Part shown: positions 60,925-64,000 of the stretch, one piece after another
Layout of the letters: each line of letters opens with the position of its first letter
How positions within the stretch are numbered: the first letter of the stretch is position 1
Assembly: GCF_030408615.1 (NCBI RefSeq)
Contig: NZ_CP047187.1
Location: 1,302,001-1,366,000, forward strand
Direction: 5' to 3'
Source of the DNA: Corynebacterium bovis DSM 20582 = CIP 54.80
GTDB lineage: Bacteria > Actinomycetota > Actinomycetes > Mycobacteriales > Mycobacteriaceae
DNA: 64,000 nt
Notes under the pieces: model-generated
The model's database searches: none
Told to the model about the DNA's origin: nothing
What the model saw: only the letters and a program-made list of their open reading frames with translations
Program-made: the position numbers and the translations under genes

Positions 60925-63762
60925 ATGAGTGAACCCCAGAACGTCCCCGGGACCGCCATCCCGATCGTCCCCGAGACGTCCGGTGGCGCGGACCAGACCC
61001 CGGACATCACCCCCGACGTCCGGGACGACATCCGCTACCTGGGAGCCATCCTGGGTGACATCGTCCGCGAGCAGGAGGGGGAGGAGATCTTCCGGCTCGT
61101 CGAGGACGCCCGGCGCTCCGCGTTCGCCATCCGCTACGGCGACGAGAGCGTCACCGACCTCACCGAGCGGTTCCGCGACATCCCCGTCGACCGGGCCCTC
61201 CCGGTGATCCGGGCCTTCTCCCACTTCGGCCTGCTCGCGAACCTCTGCGAGGACCTCTACGAGGACCGCCTGCGGGAGCACGCGGCCGACGCCGGCGAGC
61301 CCGCCCCGGACTCGACCCTCGAGGCGACGTGGCGCAAGTTCGACGACGGCGACGTCTCCGCCTCCGCCGTCAGCGAGGTCATGGGGCGCGCCCACGTCGC
61401 CCCCGTGCTCACCGCGCACCCGACCGAGACGCGGCGCCGGACGGTCTTCGACGTGCAGAAGGACATCACCCGCCTCATGCGGCGGCGCGGGGAGATCCTC
61501 ACCGCCCCGCACACCGCCCGGACCGACGAACGCCTCGCCGCCCTCGACCGGGACATCCGCCGCCGCGTGACCGTCCTGTGGCAGACCGAGCTCATCCGCT
61601 CGGTCCGACCCCGCATCGAGGACGAGATCAACGTCGGCCTGCGCTACTACGGCATCAGCCTCCTCCGGGAGATCCCGGCGATCAACCGCCGCGTCATCGA
61701 CCACCTCGTCGACACCTACGGTGACGACGTCCCCCGGACGCCGGTCGTCCGCCCCGGCTCGTGGATCGGCGGCGACCACGACGGCAACCCCTACGTCACC
61801 GCGGACACGGTCCGGTTCGCGACGGACCGCGCCGCCCAGACGGTCATGGCCCACTACCTGGAGGAACTCGGCACGCTCGAGCACGAGCTGAGCCTGTCGT
61901 CGAACCTCACCGACGTGACCCCGGAGCTGCTCGAGCTCGCCGACCGCGGGCACAACGACGTGCCCTCCCGCGTGGACGAGCCGTTCCGGCGGGCCGTCCA
62001 CGGGATCCGGGGGCGCGTCGCGGCGACGGCGGTCGCCACCCTCGGCGACGACATCGTCCCGGCGGGCCTCGACGACGCCCACGAGCCGTACGGCAGCGCC
62101 GCGGAGATGGTCCGCGACCTCGACACGGTCGACCGCGCCCTGCGGCAGTCCTTCGACGGCCTCATCGCCGACCACCGGCTGTCGGACATCCGGGCGGCCG
62201 TGCAGACGTTCGGCTTCCACCTCAGCGCCCTCGATCTGCGCCAGAACTCCGAGACGTTCGAGGAGGTCCTCACGGAGATCCTCGCCCGGGCCGGTGTGAC
62301 GGAGGACTACTCGGCGCTCGAGGAGAGCGAGCGGATCGAGCTGCTCATCGGCGAGCTCCACACGCCGCGTCCCCTGTGCGACCCGGACGCGGAGTGGTCC
62401 GAGGTCACCGAGCGTGAGCTGGGGATCTTCCGCGCGGCCGCGGCCGCGGTCCGGAAGTTCGGCCCGGAGGTCGTGCCGCACTGCATCATCTCGATGGCCT
62501 CGTCCGTCTCCGACATCATCGAGCCGATGCTCCTGCTCAAGGAGGTCGGCCTGTTCCGGGCGGACGGGGACACCCCGACGGGCGGCGTGGACGTCATCCC
62601 GCTGTTCGAGACGATCGACGATCTCGCGGCCGGGGCCGGGATCATGCGCGAGCTGTGGGCCCACGAGTTCTACCGGGCGTACGTGGAGCAGCGCGGCGGG
62701 GTCCAGGAGATCATGCTGGGCTACTCCGACTCGAACAAGGACGGCGGCTACCTCGCCGCGAACTGGGCCCTCTACGACGCCGAGCTGCAGCTCGTCGCCG
62801 CCGGTGAGGAGGCCGGGATCGGCCTGCGGCTGTTCCACGGCCGCGGCGGGACCGTCGGCCGCGGCGGCGGGCCGAGCTACGAGGCGATCCTCGCGCAGCC
62901 CCGCGGCGCGGTCCAGGGCAGCGTCCGCATCACCGAGCAGGGTGAGATCATCTCCGCGAAGTACGGCGTCCCGACGTCGGCGCGGCGGAACCTCGAGGCC
63001 CTCGTCTCGGCGACGCTCGAGGCGAGCCTCCTGCCCGTCGACCACGTCGAGGACCCGGAGCGCGCCTACGAGACGATGCGCGAGCTCGCCGAGTCCTCCC
63101 GCCGGACGTACGCCCGGCTCATGCACGAGGACGCCGGCTTCATCGGCTACTTCACCAGCTCGACCCCGCTCGCGGAGATCGGCAGCCTCAACATCGGCTC
63201 CCGGCCGAGCTCCCGCAAGCAGACGGACTCCATCGAGGACCTGCGGGCGATCCCGTGGGTGCTGTCCTGGACCCAGTCCCGGACGATGCTGCCCGGCTGG
63301 TTCGGGGTCGGTTCCGCGCTGCGGGACTGGATCGGGGAGGGGGACGACGCCGCCTCCCGCCTCGACTACCTCCGGGGCCTCAGCCGTCGGTGGCCGTTCT
63401 TCGCGTCGGTGCTGTCCAACATGGCCCAGGTCATGGCGAAGGCGGACCTGTCGCTGGCGAAGCAGTACTCCACCCTGGTCCCGGACCGTGACGACGCGGA
63501 GCGGATCTTCGGCGTCATCGCCGACGAGTTCCAGTTGACGCTGGAGATGTTCCTCAAGGTCACCGGCGCCGGGTCGCTGCTCGAGGACAACCCGATGCTC
63601 GTGGGGTCCGTGCGCAACCGTTTCCCGTACCTCGTGCCGCTCAACGTGCTCCAGCTGGAGCTGCTGCGCCGGTACCGGGCGGGTGACCAGAGCGACGACG
63701 TCCGGGCGGGGATCCGGCTGACGATGAACGGCCTGGCGACCGCGCTGCGGAACTCGGGCTAG
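60925..63762 (+). CDS. ppc: Phosphoenolpyruvate carboxylase
   Basis: 945 residues, full length. Catalytic TAHPTETRRRT (His), GYSDSNKDGGY, the mobile FHGRGGTVGRGGGPS loop and QGSVRITEQGEII, with C-terminal effector-site NG terminus (LRNSG). Anaplerotic carboxylation of PEP to oxaloacetate, the corynebacterial route into glutamate/lysine. ATG with GAGAGGTGA upstream. Confidence 0.98.
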   Translation: MSEPQNVPGTAIPIVPETSGGADQTPDITPDVRDDIRYLGAILGDIVREQEGEEIFRLVEDARRSAFAIRYGDESVTDLTERFRDIPVDRALPVIRAFSHFGLLANLCEDLYEDRLREHAADAGEPAPDSTLEATWRKFDDGDVSASAVSEVMGRAHVAPVLTAHPTETRRRTVFDVQKDITRLMRRRGEILTAPHTARTDERLAALDRDIRRRVTVLWQTELIRSVRPRIEDEINVGLRYYGISLLREIPAINRRVIDHLVDTYGDDVPRTPVVRPGSWIGGDHDGNPYVTADTVRFATDRAAQTVMAHYLEELGTLEHELSLSSNLTDVTPELLELADRGHNDVPSRVDEPFRRAVHGIRGRVAATAVATLGDDIVPAGLDDAHEPYGSAAEMVRDLDTVDRALRQSFDGLIADHRLSDIRAAVQTFGFHLSALDLRQNSETFEEVLTEILARAGVTEDYSALEESERIELLIGELHTPRPLCDPDAEWSEVTERELGIFRAAAAAVRKFGPEVVPHCIISMASSVSDIIEPMLLLKEVGLFRADGDTPTGGVDVIPLFETIDDLAAGAGIMRELWAHEFYRAYVEQRGGVQEIMLGYSDSNKDGGYLAANWALYDAELQLVAAGEEAGIGLRLFHGRGGTVGRGGGPSYEAILAQPRGAVQGSVRITEQGEIISAKYGVPTSARRNLEALVSATLEASLLPVDHVEDPERAYETMRELAESSRRTYARLMHEDAGFIGYFTSSTPLAEIGSLNIGSRPSSRKQTDSIEDLRAIPWVLSWTQSRTMLPGWFGVGSALRDWIGEGDDAASRLDYLRGLSRRWPFFASVLSNMAQVMAKADLSLAKQYSTLVPDRDDAERIFGVIADEFQLTLEMFLKVTGAGSLLEDNPMLVGSVRNRFPYLVPLNVLQLELLRRYRAGDQSDDVRAGIRLTMNGLATALRNSG

Positions 63763-63837
63763 CGGTCGGTGCGGGGTCGTCCGGGGCCGGGGCTGCGTGT
63801 CGCGTCGTGCATGTCGCGGATGCGGTCCCCGGTCCTG

Positions 63838-63843
63838 TAGGAT
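63838..63843 (+). promoter_or_regulatory. -10 box before secG
   Basis: TAGGAT, 54 bases before the secG ATG, after the ppc stop. Confidence 0.55.
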
Positions 63844-63897
63844 GAGTCCGTTGTCCGGAAGACGTCCGGCTGTCGAAACGTGCGTGAAGGTGGTTCG

Positions 63898-64000
63898 ATG
63901 ACTCTCGCTCTCCAGATCATCCTGGTGATCACGAGCCTGCTGATGGGCCTGTCAGTGCTCCTACACAAGGGCAAGGGCGGTGGCCTGTCCAGCCTCTTCG
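63898..64000 (+). CDS. secG: SecG preprotein translocase subunit, 3' truncated by window edge
   Basis: Only the first 34 codons are inside the window. They read as one membrane helix (LALQIILVITSLLMGLSVLLH) followed by KGKGGGLSSLF, the typical SecG cytoplasmic loop. ATG with GAAGG ahead. Placement after ppc is the usual corynebacterial order. Confidence 0.9.
   Translation, partial: MTLALQIILVITSLLMGLSVLLHKGKGGGLSSLF

Overview
This 64 kb window is chromosomal DNA from a very GC-rich actinobacterium (roughly seven bases in ten are G or C by eye; heavy use of GTG starts; many GTGA/ATGA four-base overlaps). Gene content and order (aspS, rarA, alaS, ruvX, mltG, aroE-pilD-like-aroCKBQ, pepQ, efp, nusB, pyrRBC-carAB-pyrF, mihF, gmk, rpoZ, coaBC, metK, priA, def, fmt, rsmB, rpe, ribD-ribE-ribBA-ribH, uvrC, rapZ, yvcK, whiA, gap, pgk, tpiA, ppc, secG) match the conserved core block of Corynebacterium, and the composition suggests one of its most GC-rich species (C. 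bovis-like; not verifiable here). No rRNA, tRNA, CRISPR array, insertion sequence, phage or integrase was seen.

Layout. 1-9.8 kb is the accessory part: the 3' end of a secreted ExeM-type nuclease (+), then a minus-strand iron-siderophore type ABC operon read leftward: substrate-binding lipoprotein, two large surface-exposed, membrane-anchored proteins of unknown function that share a repeated beta-type module, two FecCD permeases and an ATPase. A DtxR/IdeR-like box lies upstream of the lipoprotein. 9.8-10.7 kb holds a leaderless zinc metallopeptidase (-), divergent from the long plus-strand housekeeping block that fills the rest of the window.

10.9-27.7 kb: aspartyl-tRNA synthetase, an orphan phosphotransferase, RarA, alanyl-tRNA synthetase with a structured leader, RuvX, MltG, the chorismate pathway (aroE, aroC, aroK, aroB, aroQ) with an embedded minimal prepilin peptidase, then pepQ-efp-nusB. 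27.7-36.5 kb: the whole de novo UMP pathway apart from pyrD/pyrE, controlled by a PyrR-type leader whose fold would hide the pyrR ribosome binding site. 36.8-48.6 kb: nucleoid protein, GMP kinase, RNAP omega, CoA synthesis, SAM synthetase, a PriA homologue without helicase motifs, N-terminal Met formylation/deformylation, rRNA methylation, then rpe and riboflavin genes. 51.4-57.3 kb: membrane PH-like protein, uvrC and the rapZ-yvcK-whiA unit. 57.5-63.8 kb: glycolytic gap-pgk-tpiA plus ppc, each separated by hairpins or promoters; secG is cut by the window end.

Two features deserve attention beyond routine annotation. First, the pair of repeat proteins inside the siderophore operon looks like an undescribed surface system for iron/haem capture (inference). 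Second, a uniform leaderless promoter module, TA-N3-T followed by 6-8 bases and then the start codon, recurs at coaBC, priA, rpe, the PH-like gene, rapZ, aroC and the metallopeptidase.
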